From NCBI RefSeq assembly GCF_019749255.1, contig NZ_JACWFH010000015.1, positions 30,665 through 94,664 of the forward strand: a stretch of DNA of 64,000 bases, written 5' to 3'. Position numbers and translations under genes: made by a program. The notes beneath the pieces were generated by a model. It saw only the letters and a program-made list of their open reading frames with translations, was not told the DNA's origin and made no database searches. Shown one piece after another: positions 27,134 through 37,019 of the stretch. Source of the stretch: Mesobacillus maritimus. GTDB taxonomy: Bacteria; Bacillota; Bacilli; Bacillales; Cytobacillaceae. Numbering within the stretch: position 1 is the stretch's first letter; each line of letters begins with the position of its first letter.

Positions 27134-27904
27134 ATGGATGTTGTACATATTGTTGAAAATATAGATAATCTTTTTCATGTAACCAGTAAGGAAATCTATT
27201 CTAGTGAATCTGGGATTACCTACAATGCCGATAAGAAAGTTAATAAAATAGGATACTGTGTTAACCTAACGCTTGAAACGATAGAGCAAGCCAGTGTTCA
27301 TGGCGTTGAATTGATGGTGACCCACCACGATGCATGGGATGAAATATATGGCTTAAGAGAGGCATGCATTGAAAAATTAGCAGAGTATGGGATCAGTCAC
27401 TATTATAACCACTTGCCACTTGATGACTGTAATTTTGGAACAAATGATAGTTTATTAAAAAAACTAAATTTAGAAATTGTAAAAAGAACTCATGAGTGGG
27501 AAGGGTTATATTTTGGTAGAATAGCAGAATGCGATGAGGAAATCGAATTTAATGAATTAGTTAACAATATGGAAAATCTACTAGAAGAACCAGTGAAATT
27601 TTGGCAGTTTAATGACAAAAAGGTAAAGCGAGTGGGATTAGTTTGTGGGAATGGTGCGCCAACAGCTTGCCTTAAGGAAGCAGTTGAGAATAAGTGTGAT
27701 GTATACATTACAGGTGAATGTAATTTGTATACGATTCAATATGCACAATTTAAAGGGATAAATCTTATCATTGGGAGTCATACTTTCACAGAAATTTTTG
27801 GGATTGAAAGTTTAGCATTGAAATTAAATGAGAATATAAAAGAACTTGAAGTAGTGAGACTTAATGAAAAGCATGATGAAGCCATTTTTAGTAAAAAATA
27901 TTAA
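27134..27904 (+). CDS. Nif3-like dinuclear metal centre protein
   Basis: A 256-aa member of the Nif3/DUF34 family, which forms toroidal hexamers with a two-metal site. Metal ligands are visible: VTHHDAWD (about residue 65), HLPLDDC (about 96) and the C-terminal GSHTFTEIFGIESL. The family is near universal, but its reaction is not settled; GTP cyclohydrolase I type 2 annotations are unsupported. GAGGAGGT precedes the ATG. It is shorter than the B. subtilis YqfO (no inserted CutA-like domain). Monocistronic. Confidence 0.85.
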   Translation: MDVVHIVENIDNLFHVTSKEIYSSESGITYNADKKVNKIGYCVNLTLETIEQASVHGVELMVTHHDAWDEIYGLREACIEKLAEYGISHYYNHLPLDDCNFGTNDSLLKKLNLEIVKRTHEWEGLYFGRIAECDEEIEFNELVNNMENLLEEPVKFWQFNDKKVKRVGLVCGNGAPTACLKEAVENKCDVYITGECNLYTIQYAQFKGINLIIGSHTFTEIFGIESLALKLNENIKELEVVRLNEKHDEAIFSKKY

Positions 27905-28020
27905 TGATGCAGTCTTGCCTTCTTAAAGGGAATAGGTAATACCATGCACGATATCTACTTGACAACCATTTTAAGAATGTTAAGATAATACTGAAATGAT
28001 GTTGGAAAATTTAATATTTT

Positions 28021-28116
28021 CACCACTAGGGGTGCCATCATAATGGCTGAGATTAAAGTATGACTTTAAGACTCTTAGAACCTGATCTGGTTTAGACCAG
28101 CGTAGGGAAGTGGGAT
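28021..28116 (+). promoter_or_regulatory. TPP riboswitch before tenA
   Basis: The THI-box aptamer is complete: CACTAGGGGTGCC, GGCTGAGAT, an extended P3 arm, CTTAGAACCTGATCTGG, TTAGACCAGCGTAGGGAAGTGG. The paired ends are CCACTAGGGG and GGGAAGTGG. A terminator follows at 28154. Thiamine pyrophosphate binding should stop transcription of the salvage genes downstream. Confidence 0.95.
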
Positions 28117-28153
28117 AGAGGAAATTTCTATTTTTATTTAATATAATTTCCAT

Positions 28154-28197
28154 AAAAACCACTTTCTTTATTTAAAAGAAAAGTGGTTTTTTTTATT
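28154..28197 (+). terminator. Riboswitch expression-platform terminator
   Basis: AAAAACCACTTTCTT pairs with AAGAAAAGTGGTTTTT, followed by further T. It lies between the aptamer and tenA. Confidence 0.9.
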
Positions 28198-28239
28198 CCA
28201 CTTTCTCCGCTAATACTTTCATTTTCGGAGGGATTGTAT

Positions 28240-28929
28240 ATGACATTTTCACAGCAGTTACGACAAGAAGTGAATACCATTTGGGAGGCGAGCTTTCAGC
28301 ATCCTTTTGTAAAGGGAATTGCAGATGGAAGCTTATCGCTGAAAAGCTTTCGCTATTACGTGTTACAAGATTCTTATTATCTTTCTCATTTTGCAAAGGT
28401 GCAAGCATTAGGGGCGGCGAAAGCGCCAGATTTACATACAACTGCCCGTATGGCAGTACATGCACAAGGGACAGCTGAAGCAGAACTGAAACTACATGCA
28501 AATTTCTCTAAACGATTAGGGATTACTGAAGCTGAAATCGCGAAGTTTAAGCCTGCACCTACAGCATATGCCTACACATCCCATCTTTACCGTGCAGCGT
28601 TGATGGGTCAGATTGGTGACATCATTGCAGCATTACTCCCATGCTATTGGCTGTATGATGAAATCGGCCAGCGATTAAAAGGAATGACACCAGAGGAACC
28701 CATCTACCAAGAATGGATTGCCGCATACGGTGGTGAATGGTTTCATGAAAAGGTTATGGAACAAATCCAACGTATTGATGAGATTGCTGAGAAGGTAACG
28801 GAATCAGATCGGGAGCGGATGTCCGAACTGTTTATGATTAGCAGTCAATATGAATACTCGTTTTGGGAAATGGCTTATGTACAAGAAGGATGGCCCATCA
28901 AGGAAAAGAGCCCCATCATCAATAGCTAG
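28240..28929 (+). CDS. tenA: Thiaminase II / aminopyrimidine aminohydrolase
   Basis: A 229-aa TenA family enzyme that hydrolyses base-degraded thiamine (aminopyrimidine) to hydroxymethylpyrimidine (HMP) for reuse. Seen: opening FSQQLRQEVNTIWEASFQHPF, YYVLQDSYYLSHF, catalytic Cys in ALLPCYWLYDEIG and the C-terminal SSQYEYSFWEMAY with acidic and aromatic active-site residues. ATG 28240 has CGGAGGG 7 bases upstream; the frame is open earlier only through the terminator. It is the first gene under the TPP riboswitch. Confidence 0.93.
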   Translation: MTFSQQLRQEVNTIWEASFQHPFVKGIADGSLSLKSFRYYVLQDSYYLSHFAKVQALGAAKAPDLHTTARMAVHAQGTAEAELKLHANFSKRLGITEAEIAKFKPAPTAYAYTSHLYRAALMGQIGDIIAALLPCYWLYDEIGQRLKGMTPEEPIYQEWIAAYGGEWFHEKVMEQIQRIDEIAEKVTESDRERMSELFMISSQYEYSFWEMAYVQEGWPIKEKSPIINS

Positions 28930-29114
28930 GAAGATGGGAGAGCAAATAGGCTAGGCAGCTCCATAATATCTGCTGTTGAAAGGATAAGCTCCCGGCGGGA
29001 ATGAAACTAGATTAAAAGCTTGCGTGTTTCTGAACATAAGTGAGGATTGACTTAAATTCTGACAAACATAGCTGAAAACAGTATCTGGGTATACAAAAGA
29101 AAGGAATCTTTCAA

Positions 29115-29960
29115 ATGATGATGAATAAAGAGGACACTAAAAACCAAATGATTCAGGCAGTTGAAACCGTAAGGAAGACAAATCCTATGGCAGGGTCCAT
29201 CACCAACACTGTAACAGTCAATTTTGTGGCGAATGCACAGCTTGCCGTCGGGGGATCCGCTGCTATGGTTTATCTGCCTGATGAGGGTGAATTTTTGGCA
29301 AAGGTCGGAGGAGCCACTTACATAAATGTCGGTACACTTCTCCCAATCTATGAGCAGACTCTCCCTCATGTAGCAAAAGTGTTGCACGATACGGGAAAGC
29401 CATGGGTCTTAGATCCAGTCGCAGTCGGTATTGGATCTCTTAGGACAAATCTTTTGCGAAAATTTAAAGAGTATAAACCCATTGTGATTAGAGGGAATGC
29501 TTCGGAAATTATCGCATTGGCGGGTTTGTGGGGGATGGAAGGTGGTACGGATATATCCAATGTCCGAGGAGTGGATTCTACAGATTCAGTAAGAACCGCA
29601 AAGGCAGCGGCTGTCGCGTTGGCTAGATGGACAGGTGGGGCTGTTGCCGTATCTGGCAAAACGGATTTGATCACCGACGGTTCGGTCATGGCGTACTCTC
29701 ATGGAGGGTCGCACTTTATGGAGAAAATTACTGGGGCAGGCTGTTCATTGGGTGGTGTCGTCACAGTCTATGCGACAGCTGCTTCGCCGTTTATTGCAGC
29801 GCTTACTGCTACTGCAGTTTACAACCTAGCAGGAACCCGTGCTGAAAATAAGGCGGACGGTCCTGGAAGTTTTCAGATTCAGTTCCTTGATGAACTTTAC
29901 AAAGCAACTGCATCGGATATAGCGAACAATCCATTTGAAATGGAGGAGGTTAATCTATGA
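29115..29960 (+). CDS. thiM: Hydroxyethylthiazole kinase
   Basis: ATP-dependent kinase that phosphorylates 4-methyl-5-hydroxyethylthiazole in thiamine salvage. The 281 aa show ITNTVTVNFVANAQLAVGGS, WVLDPVAVGIGSLRTNL, GNASEIIALAG and the catalytic-Cys loop KITGAGCSLGGVV. AAAGGAA precedes three tandem ATG codons. The gene overlaps the next by 4 bases. About 185 bases separate it from tenA without a terminator that I can see, so it can be under the same riboswitch. Its base composition looks slightly richer in G and C than nearby genes. Confidence 0.95.
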   Translation: MMMNKEDTKNQMIQAVETVRKTNPMAGSITNTVTVNFVANAQLAVGGSAAMVYLPDEGEFLAKVGGATYINVGTLLPIYEQTLPHVAKVLHDTGKPWVLDPVAVGIGSLRTNLLRKFKEYKPIVIRGNASEIIALAGLWGMEGGTDISNVRGVDSTDSVRTAKAAAVALARWTGGAVAVSGKTDLITDGSVMAYSHGGSHFMEKITGAGCSLGGVVTVYATAASPFIAALTATAVYNLAGTRAENKADGPGSFQIQFLDELYKATASDIANNPFEMEEVNL

Positions 29961-30280
29961 ATACACTAATTGCCGTTGCAATTGCGCCTTTCGGTGTAGG
30001 TGAGGAACTTGCACCTGAAATAGCTCAAGTGTTGAAAGTCATTCGTGAGTCAGGATTACCATATCATACGACTTCCATGTTTACAGAGATTGAAGGGGAG
30101 TGGGATGAAGTGATAAAAGTTGTAAAAGACGCAACGTTTGTACTTGCCGCCAAAGGAATTCGCACGGAAGTGGTTCTGAAGGCAGATGTACGTCCTGGAT
30201 TTACGAACATGATGACTACAAAAGTTGATAAAGTCAACGAAATTATAGGAGGACAAAATGAGCATAAGAAAGAACTTTGA
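29957..30280 (+). CDS. Thiamine-binding protein, MTH1187/YkoF-like
   Basis: A 107-aa single-domain member of the MTH1187/DUF77 thiamine-binding family, homologous to each half of YkoF. Typical segments are VAIAPFGVGEELAPEIAQVL, SGLPYHTTSMFTEIEGEWDE and VVLKADVRPGF. It overlaps thiM by 4 bases and thiE by 23, so the three are translationally coupled. Proteins of this family may hold or hand over thiamine or its hydroxymethylpyrimidine part; the exact role is not established. Confidence 0.88.
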   Translation: MNTLIAVAIAPFGVGEELAPEIAQVLKVIRESGLPYHTTSMFTEIEGEWDEVIKVVKDATFVLAAKGIRTEVVLKADVRPGFTNMMTTKVDKVNEIIGGQNEHKKEL

Positions 30281-30995
30281 TCTTTCAGCATACCTGGTTG
30301 TGGGCCCTGAGAATACGAAAGGCAGACCAGTTGAGACAATTATTAAAGATGCGATTGAGTCAGGGTTTACATGTGTGCAAATCCGTTCAAAGGTTGCCTC
30401 TGCCATTGAATTGATTCAGTTGACCCGTGAAGCTTCCGAGGTTATTGCACAAGCTGGCAAGTCGGATGAAGTTGCGCTACTCGTGAATGACCGTCTTGAC
30501 GTGATCCTTGCTGCGAGAAAACAAGGAATAAAAGTGGATGGAATCCACGTCGGGCAATCTGATATCCCAGTGGAAGTCTGTCGGGAATACTTAGGTGAAG
30601 ATTCAATCGTGGGCTTATCAGCCAGAACACATGAATTACTCGAGTATATCAAAACAGTAGATGTCTCTCAGATTGACTATTTTGGCGCTGGACCGCTCCA
30701 TGAAACGAAGACGAAACCGGACTGTGGCCTGGATTTGGATGGGAAAATAGTGATCAGAAGTTTGGACGAAATTTCTGAGCTTGCCCAACTTAGCCCAATT
30801 CCGTTGGTAATCGGTGGTGGTGTTAAACTTGCCGATATTCCTCCTCTCGCAGAAACCGGAGTGGAAGGCTTCTTCGTGGTGTCCGCAGTAACAGAGGCTG
30901 ATGATCCGAAGTTGGAAGCTACTAATCTAGTTAAAACATGGAACCTCCACAAGCTCAGTCAAAACAAAACGAACAAGATATCTCCTTTCATATAG
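30258..30995 (+). CDS. thiE: Thiamine phosphate synthase
   Basis: TIM-barrel enzyme that joins HMP pyrophosphate with thiazole phosphate to give thiamine phosphate. Seen in the 245 aa: YLVVGPENT, CVQIRSKVA (in place of the usual Q-x-R-x-K motif), LLVNDRLDVILA, DGIHVGQSDIPVE, VGLSARTHELLEYI, DYFGAGPLHETKTKPD and the phosphate-binding VIGGGV. A GGAGG ribosome site lies inside the end of the preceding gene. The C-terminus after residue 232 is a polar tail. Confidence 0.93.
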   Translation: MSIRKNFDLSAYLVVGPENTKGRPVETIIKDAIESGFTCVQIRSKVASAIELIQLTREASEVIAQAGKSDEVALLVNDRLDVILAARKQGIKVDGIHVGQSDIPVEVCREYLGEDSIVGLSARTHELLEYIKTVDVSQIDYFGAGPLHETKTKPDCGLDLDGKIVIRSLDEISELAQLSPIPLVIGGGVKLADIPPLAETGVEGFFVVSAVTEADDPKLEATNLVKTWNLHKLSQNKTNKISPFI

Positions 30996-31122
30996 AACAA
31001 TTGAACGTCCTTAAAGAGGATTCTTATTATAGATGTTTTAAAAGGCAAACTCGGGCATTGCTTTTGCCTCTTGATAAGCTTCATATAAAAGTGAGCTGTG
31101 TATACAGCAGATGGAGGGAGAC

Positions 31123-31917
31123 ATGAAGACAGCATTAACAATTGCAGGGAGCGATTCCTCAGGAGGCGCTGGAATTCAGGCAGATATTAAGACAATGACC
31201 GCAAATGGCGTATATGCCATGAGTGCAGTTACTGCCCTTACTGCTCAGAATACAACGGGCGTTACGGATATTGTGGAAGTTACTCCAGAATTCTTAGGCA
31301 AACAGTTGGATAGTGTTTTTACTGATATTTATCCAGATGCAGTTAAAATTGGTATGGTTTCATCAGCTAGTTTGATTAAAACCATATCAGAAAAGCTTGA
31401 GTTTTATTATGCTAAAAACATTGTGGTAGATCCGGTAATGGTTTCCACTAGCGGTTCCAAGCTTCTTCAGGACAATGCAGTGGAAACGTTGAAAAAGGAT
31501 CTATTTCATCAGGCGCTATTATTGACACCAAATATTCCGGAGGCTTCTGTTTTATCAGAAATATCTATTGTAAATGAAGCTGACATGATGAAAGCAGCTA
31601 AAATTATCAGTGATTCTTACGGATGTGCCGTTCTTTGCAAGGGTGGACACAGCATAAACGTTGCTAATGATTTATTGTATTATAATCATGACTACAGTTG
31701 GTTCCTTGGAGAAAGAATTGACAATAAAAATACTCATGGTACTGGGTGTACCTTATCCAGTGCCATCGCTTCTAGTCTAGCCAAGGGCATGAATTTGGAA
31801 AGCTCCATTCAATTAGCGAAGGAATACGTAACAGGTGCCTTGGGGGCAATGCTTGATTTAGGAAAAGGAAGTGGCCCGCTTAACCACGTATGGAATGTCT
31901 ATGAGAAGCAAAAATAA
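31123..31917 (+). CDS. thiD: Hydroxymethylpyrimidine / phosphomethylpyrimidine kinase
   Basis: Ribokinase-fold enzyme that phosphorylates HMP twice, giving HMP pyrophosphate for ThiE. The 264 aa show ALTIAGSDSSGGAGIQADIK, VDPVMVSTSGSKLL, LTPNIPEA and the C-terminal catalytic loop NTHGTGCTLSSAIASSLA. ATG 31123 has GGAGGGAG directly upstream; an ATG four codons earlier overlaps the ribosome site and is unlikely. It follows thiE by 127 bases and ends in a terminator. Confidence 0.94.
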   Translation: MKTALTIAGSDSSGGAGIQADIKTMTANGVYAMSAVTALTAQNTTGVTDIVEVTPEFLGKQLDSVFTDIYPDAVKIGMVSSASLIKTISEKLEFYYAKNIVVDPVMVSTSGSKLLQDNAVETLKKDLFHQALLLTPNIPEASVLSEISIVNEADMMKAAKIISDSYGCAVLCKGGHSINVANDLLYYNHDYSWFLGERIDNKNTHGTGCTLSSAIASSLAKGMNLESSIQLAKEYVTGALGAMLDLGKGSGPLNHVWNVYEKQK

Positions 31918-32031
31918 TTAATGAGATAATCCTTAGCTATTACACGGGAAGACGTTAGGTTCCGCATTTATTAGGAAAAATTGTGAAGCTCCTAAATTCT
32001 TATACAAACAGTAATAAGGACATAATGATAT

Positions 32032-32062
32032 AGTGGGAACTCTCAAGAGCACCACTTTTTAT
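32032..32062 (+). terminator. Terminator after thiD
   Basis: AGTGG and CCACT enclose an inner CTCT/AGAG pair, then TTTT. Confidence 0.7.
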
Positions 32063-32140
32063 TGCCGTAACGAGTTTTGAGTCGACTACTTAAATTGAAA
32101 ATAATGCAGATTTCCATAAGAGGTTTTGGTAAACTTAAAA

Positions 32141-32192
32141 CCCCGGAATCGTAGGAAGTAAATCCTCCGATTCCGGGGCCTTTTCTTTTTTA
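32141..32192. terminator. Bidirectional terminator
   Basis: CCCCGGAATCG pairs perfectly with CGATTCCGGGG, with an inner GGA/TCC extension. T-runs follow on both strands (CCTTTTC on plus; TTTTAAG on minus). It closes the minus-strand transporter gene and backs up the thiD terminator. Confidence 0.85.
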
Positions 32193-32245
32193 AATTGCTT
32201 TCGTCCTTTAATATTGGTAACTTCTTCAAAAATGACCCGAGTAGT

Positions 32246-33409
32246 TTACGCTGCAAGTCTCTCAGTTTCATGGTCAAATTTTCGGAATTTCAATAGGGAG
32301 TATACCAGTACAAGAGCCACTCCTATTGCCACATATGGAAGGTAAGGCGATTCAATGGACTGAACAAACAGGTACAACAAGAGATACATAATCGAACGAC
32401 CTAGTGTGATTAAAAATTCGCGTTTCAAGAGAATCACTATTTGGTCCTCTTTTTTCATTCCATTTAAATATCTGAAAAAGGTATTGTCCATTGTGTAACC
32501 GTACACGTAAATGGAAACGACAAGTCCAATCATTGTTACAAAATAAACTGGTGGAATTTGCGCGAAGCCGGCGAGCAAGATGAACCCCATACTAATTAAC
32601 GTATAAATCACAAATTGCTTTTCCATTTTTAATTGTTTCCATTTCGATATGAAGACAATGGCGATGGTTAAAACGACAATGTTTATCACATTCAAATAGG
32701 ATACATATAGCGCATTTTTCGATAAAACCACCATAATGATGACCTGAAGACACACCATGCATTCCAGAACACCAGCTGTAATAATCCCAAATGGAACCAT
32801 CTGCTTAGACACTTTAATGGTCTTATAATCGTGGAAGAAGTTTGATTTAAACTCAGCTTCAATGGAAGGCAACTTAGTGACAGCAACAAAATAAAAAATC
32901 GAAACCGAAAGCATGAAAAGAAATGAAACCGTAAAACTAAAATAATAGATTAAGAAAGAGTTAATAAGTGGCAGTATAATCATTAATATGTTTTTCACAT
33001 AACCAATACGCGAATTAAATATATTCAGTTCTGACCGAGTCGATAAAACACTTAACGCGTAATTGGAAGAGGAGTAAAAGAAACCAAAAACGCAGCCAAA
33101 GCTAGTGGCTGAAAGCACTAGAAGAGCCATATGACTTAAGTGAGAACTTAAAAGAAGAACAATAAACAAGATGATTGCAGATATGGCACTTAGGTAATAA
33201 CTAATTTTTAATTTGTTTTTGAAAAGGTAATACGTTCCGATTATATACGCAAAACACGATAAAAAATAAGCCAAGCCATTAAAGGCAATCAGTGGGCCGA
33301 GTGTCTTGCTGTTTTCCCAAAAATAATAACTGATAAAAATCGTGCTATACCCGGTAATACATAAAAAAACTGATTGAAGAAGAAATAGCTTTTTCAGGTC
33401 TGTATTCAT
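32246..33409 (-). CDS. MFS-like polytopic membrane protein
   Basis: A 387-aa protein with about 12 hydrophobic segments and short loops, the layout of a major facilitator transporter. There is a longer cytoplasmic loop near the middle (EFKSNFFHDYKTIKVSKQ) separating two six-helix halves. I do not recognise a specific subfamily, and the usual G-x-x-x-D-R-x-G-R/K motif A is not obvious. I choose the ATG at 33409 (MNTDLKKLFLL) with a weak AAGGTG site; the frame continues upstream to 33448. It is monocistronic. The substrate is unknown. Confidence 0.7.
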   Translation of the reverse strand: MNTDLKKLFLLQSVFLCITGYSTIFISYYFWENSKTLGPLIAFNGLAYFLSCFAYIIGTYYLFKNKLKISYYLSAISAIILFIVLLLSSHLSHMALLVLSATSFGCVFGFFYSSSNYALSVLSTRSELNIFNSRIGYVKNILMIILPLINSFLIYYFSFTVSFLFMLSVSIFYFVAVTKLPSIEAEFKSNFFHDYKTIKVSKQMVPFGIITAGVLECMVCLQVIIMVVLSKNALYVSYLNVINIVVLTIAIVFISKWKQLKMEKQFVIYTLISMGFILLAGFAQIPPVYFVTMIGLVVSIYVYGYTMDNTFFRYLNGMKKEDQIVILLKREFLITLGRSIMYLLLYLFVQSIESPYLPYVAIGVALVLVYSLLKFRKFDHETERLAA

Positions 33410-34327
33410 TTTTACACCTTTTCTATTAGTATTTAAAAATAATGGCATTTATATAATTTAATAGGAAAATGCGAGACTTGTAAAGGTGTAAAGTATCCTA
33501 GAACAAGAAACATAGGTGAACGTATTTTTGCCACAAAGATCAGAGGGTAGTTAAAGAACTCTTTTCTAAAAGTTGAAGTCAAAAATATCGAGGGATAACT
33601 ACATGATGTAAAAGACTCAACTTAATTTATATTCACTAACATCTCGAGTATTGCAAAATACACTCTGATTTTTGTCACCACTATTGAAGGATAATATATT
33701 CTGTGCCACATATTTAAAAATGATGAATAACGGTTAATACTTTAACCGCGAAAAAGGGAAGCTGGAGCGATGTAAAATTGAGGGGATAGCTATTTAAAAA
33801 GCAAAAAAACTTTTGTAAAAGGAACTTCCTCGCAACACAACAGATTCTATTTAATACATTATTCCTGTAAAGCAAGAAAAAAAGATTGATTTTTAGCCTT
33901 TCTATGTCTAAACTCAAATTCGATGCGTTTCTTTAATCATCTACACTTTTCGCAAGACTAATCTGTTTCCATTAAGGATATTTACAAATAAAAAAAGGAT
34001 AAAGATCTTTTGGTGATATATATAGCCCTAAAAGTGTGAAGATTAGTCCTTCGTATCAGTATAAAAAGTATGTATAAGGCGACTCTGTATGTATGTCACC
34101 GCTATTAAATAAAGGTTGTTTTCGTTAAGATTGTGCAAAAAATCCTTAAGCATATTTTAGCTTATGAATAGCTAGTTATTATAGGGTTTCAATTCGTTTT
34201 GCAAGTTCTTTTCTCATTAGAATAATGGTTCTTGCTCTTTAAAAGCAAGAAGCTTTGAAGAAAGAGACTAAATAAATGAACCAATACTATAGTAGAGTCT
34301 GATTATTCTTATTCATAGGAGGCTTCC
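33410..34327. other. Long intergenic region, no gene found
   Basis: About 900 AT-rich bases between the transporter gene and potA. I see no supported gene or known RNA. Small features: a TACACTC-type repeat core near 33660; a short hairpin CGGTTAA/TTTAACCG around 33728; and AGACTAATCT (33955) facing AGATTAGTC (34040) across 75 bases. GTTAAAGAACTCTTT at about 33551 also occurs near 22976. It resembles decayed sequence. Confidence 0.5.
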
Positions 34328-35425
34328 ATGGAGAACGATATTATTATCCGTTTTGATAACGTAACAAAAATTTACAATAGCGACACGAAAGTTTTACAAG
34401 ATGTGAGCTTTGAACTTGAACGTGGAAAATTTTACACCTTACTTGGTCCATCAGGCTGTGGAAAAACAACGATCTTACGTATCATAGCTGGCTTTGAAAA
34501 ACCGACAACAGGAAACGTGTACATGAACGGGAAGGTTGTAAACGATGTACCAGCAAACGAGCGCCAAGTAAACACTGTCTTTCAAGACTACGCCTTATTC
34601 CCGCACCTAAACGTATTTGAAAACGTGGCATTCGGTTTACGTATTAAGAAAGTCAAAGAGTCTGAGATTAAAACGCGTGTTGCAGAAGCGTTAAAGTTCG
34701 TAAACTTAGCAGGTTACGAAAACCGTGAAATTACTGAAATGTCAGGTGGTCAGCGTCAACGGGTTGCAATTGCGCGCGCGATCATCAATGATCCAGAAGT
34801 AATCTTACTTGATGAACCATTATCAGCACTTGATTTAAAGTTGCGTACAGAAATGCAATATGAGCTACGTGAGCTACAGCAACGTCTTGGCAAGACATTT
34901 ATTTTCGTTACCCACGACCAAGAGGAAGCTTTAGCGATGAGTGATGAAATTTTTGTTTTAAACGAAGGGATTATCCAGCAATCTGGAACGCCAGTTGATA
35001 TTTACGATGAGCCAATTAATCGTTTCGTTGCAGACTTTATCGGGGAGTCCAACATCGTTGATGGAGTCATGCTTGAAGATTATAAAGTTAAATTTACTGG
35101 GAAAGTATTTGACTGTGTCGACGGCGGGATGAAGCCGAATGAAAAGATTGATGTTGTCATTCGACCAGAAGATCTACACATGACAACGCCAGAAGCAGGT
35201 AAAATTGTGGTGCGCGTTGATACGCAGTTATTCCGCGGTGTACATTATGAGTTATCAACATATGACAAAGATGGGAATGAGTGGCTTGTACACTCACTGA
35301 AACAGGCTGAAGTCGGTGCACAAGTAGGTCTGGATTTCGACCCAGAAGCGATTCATATTATGCGTCTAAATGAAACAGAAGAGGAATTTGACGCACGTAT
35401 TGAGGCCTATACGAATGAAGTTTAA
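34328..35425 (+). CDS. potA: Spermidine/putrescine ABC transporter ATP-binding protein
   Basis: A 365-aa ATPase energising polyamine import. Seen: Walker [10 protein letters not shown] (about residue 38), Q loop [20 protein letters not shown], signature [15 protein letters not shown], Walker [17 protein letters not shown], switch His in VTHDQEEA, and a C-terminal TOBE domain ([19 protein letters not shown]). Strong AGGAGG site. It opens the potABCD operon and overlaps potB by 11 bases. Confidence 0.95.
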   Translation: MENDIIIRFDNVTKIYNSDTKVLQDVSFELERGKFYTLLGPSGCGKTTILRIIAGFEKPTTGNVYMNGKVVNDVPANERQVNTVFQDYALFPHLNVFENVAFGLRIKKVKESEIKTRVAEALKFVNLAGYENREITEMSGGQRQRVAIARAIINDPEVILLDEPLSALDLKLRTEMQYELRELQQRLGKTFIFVTHDQEEALAMSDEIFVLNEGIIQQSGTPVDIYDEPINRFVADFIGESNIVDGVMLEDYKVKFTGKVFDCVDGGMKPNEKIDVVIRPEDLHMTTPEAGKIVVRVDTQLFRGVHYELSTYDKDGNEWLVHSLKQAEVGAQVGLDFDPEAIHIMRLNETEEEFDARIEAYTNEV

Positions 35426-36218
35426 GTCCAAAGGAGCGTTCCTACCCTATTTGCTTTGGATTGCGCTCTTCGTGATTGCACCGATTGGGCTCGTGTTGTA
35501 TTATTCGATGCTCAATTTAAACGGAGAGTTTACGCTAGGAAACTATAAAAACTTCTTTACATCAGCTTATTTAGCGATGACACTAACAAGCTTTTGGTAC
35601 GCATTCCTCATTACGTTTTTTACGTTAATCATCTCTTATCCAACGGCGTATCTTTTAACAAAAACCAAGCATAAGCATTTATGGCTCATGCTGATTATTA
35701 TTCCCTCATGGATTAATTTATTGTTGAAAACATATGCATTTATCGGGATTTTCGGTTTATACGGACCGGTCAATGCCATCATGAATTTGTTAGGCTTCGA
35801 CCCGACGCAAATTTTGTTTACCGACTTTAGTTTCGTGTTCGTTGCGGTGTACATTTTTATTCCGTTTATGATCATCCCAATTTTTAACGCGTTAGACAAA
35901 ATGAACCCGTCGTTAATTTATGCATCACGTGACTTAGGTGCATCACCGCTAACCACGTTCCGACGCGTCATTGTTCCTTTAACGATTCAAGGTGTAAAAT
36001 CAGGGATTCAAGTAACGTTTATCCCTGCTCTATCACTCTTTATGATTACGCGCTTAATTGCTGGGAACAAAGTGATTACACTTGGTACTGCAATCGAACA
36101 GCAGTTTTTAGTTGCGCAAAACTGGGGAATGGGTTCAACAATTGCCGTGTTCTTAATATTAATTATGTTTGCCATCATGGTATTTACGCGTACAAAGAAA
36201 AAAGGAGGTCGAGCATAA
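35415..36218 (+). CDS. potB: Polyamine ABC transporter permease PotB
   Basis: Integral membrane permease of about 267 aa with six helices and the EAA-like loop [20 protein letters not shown]. The start is ATG 35415 (MKFKSKGAF), inside the end of potA, with GAGG 9 bases upstream; the frame is open earlier but only within potA. Family segments such as [18 protein letters not shown] are typical of PotB. It is followed directly by potC. Confidence 0.93.
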   Translation: MKFKSKGAFLPYLLWIALFVIAPIGLVLYYSMLNLNGEFTLGNYKNFFTSAYLAMTLTSFWYAFLITFFTLIISYPTAYLLTKTKHKHLWLMLIIIPSWINLLLKTYAFIGIFGLYGPVNAIMNLLGFDPTQILFTDFSFVFVAVYIFIPFMIIPIFNALDKMNPSLIYASRDLGASPLTTFRRVIVPLTIQGVKSGIQVTFIPALSLFMITRLIAGNKVITLGTAIEQQFLVAQNWGMGSTIAVFLILIMFAIMVFTRTKKKGGRA

Positions 36219-37019
36219 ATGCGATCAAAATTAACAACTAAAGCTAAAGTATATTTAGCCATTGTGTTTGTTATTTTATATGCACCGATCTTCTACTTGA
36301 TTTTTTATTCCTTCAATAGCGGCGGTTCCATGGGTTCATTCGAGGGTTTTACACTAGAACATTATCAAGCCGTATTTGATGATAATCGCTTGCTTGTTAT
36401 CTTAATCAATACTGTGATTGTTGCATTGCTCTCTGGACTAATAGCTACCATCATTGGAACACTTGGAGCCGTTGGGATTGTTTCCTTAAGAAATGAAAAA
36501 CTACGTAGTATTGTCTTATCACTAAATAATATTTTAATTGTGAGTCCAGATGTGGTGATTGGGGCAAGCTTCTTAATTTTATTCACAATGATTGGAGTTA
36601 AGCTTGGCTTCACATCCGTAGTCATTTCACATATTGCATTTAGTATCCCCATTGTTGTATTAATGGTCTTACCTAAAATATTGGAGATGAATACAAACTT
36701 AATTGATGCAGCACTTGACTTAGGAGCAAGTCGTCGTGAAGTATTAACTCGAGTGATTATTCCATATATTAAACCTGGGATATTGGCTGGTTTTTTCATG
36801 GCCATCACTTATTCTTTAGATGACTTTGCAGTTACATTTTTTGTTACAGGGAATGGTTTTAGTACATTGTCTGTTGAAATCTATTCCATGGCACGTGCAG
36901 GTATTTCATTAACCGTAAATGCAATCTCAGGACTAGTGTTTATCGTTACAGTTGGAATTGTGATTATGTATTACTTCATTACGATGCGCTCGAGAAAAAC
37001 GGGGGGATCTACACAATGA
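36219..37019 (+). CDS. potC: Polyamine ABC transporter permease PotC
   Basis: A 266-aa second permease with six helices and EAA loop DAALDLGASRREVLTRVIIP. The segment LDDFAVTFFVTGNGFSTLSV is characteristic of PotC. AAAGGAGGTCG ends just before the ATG, one base past the potB stop. Its own stop overlaps potD by 4 bases. Confidence 0.94.
   Translation: MRSKLTTKAKVYLAIVFVILYAPIFYLIFYSFNSGGSMGSFEGFTLEHYQAVFDDNRLLVILINTVIVALLSGLIATIIGTLGAVGIVSLRNEKLRSIVLSLNNILIVSPDVVIGASFLILFTMIGVKLGFTSVVISHIAFSIPIVVLMVLPKILEMNTNLIDAALDLGASRREVLTRVIIPYIKPGILAGFFMAITYSLDDFAVTFFVTGNGFSTLSVEIYSMARAGISLTVNAISGLVFIVTVGIVIMYYFITMRSRKTGGSTQ

Noticed and set aside
28930..29114. GC-richer stretch between tenA and thiM, examined as a riboswitch or gene fragment
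   Set aside because: No match to a known riboswitch core and no frame with family similarity.
29366..29689. 107-codon frame opposite thiM
   Set aside because: Shadow of a conserved enzyme gene on the other strand.
32086..32277. 63-codon minus-strand frame
   Set aside because: It is the read-through of the bidirectional terminator and the end of the transporter gene.
33449..34327. Possible degraded gene or mobile element in the 900-base gap
   Set aside because: All frames are broken and no recognisable motif or terminal repeat was found.
36365..36808. 147-codon frame opposite potC
   Set aside because: Long only because of potC codon use; no ribosome site and potC is certain.
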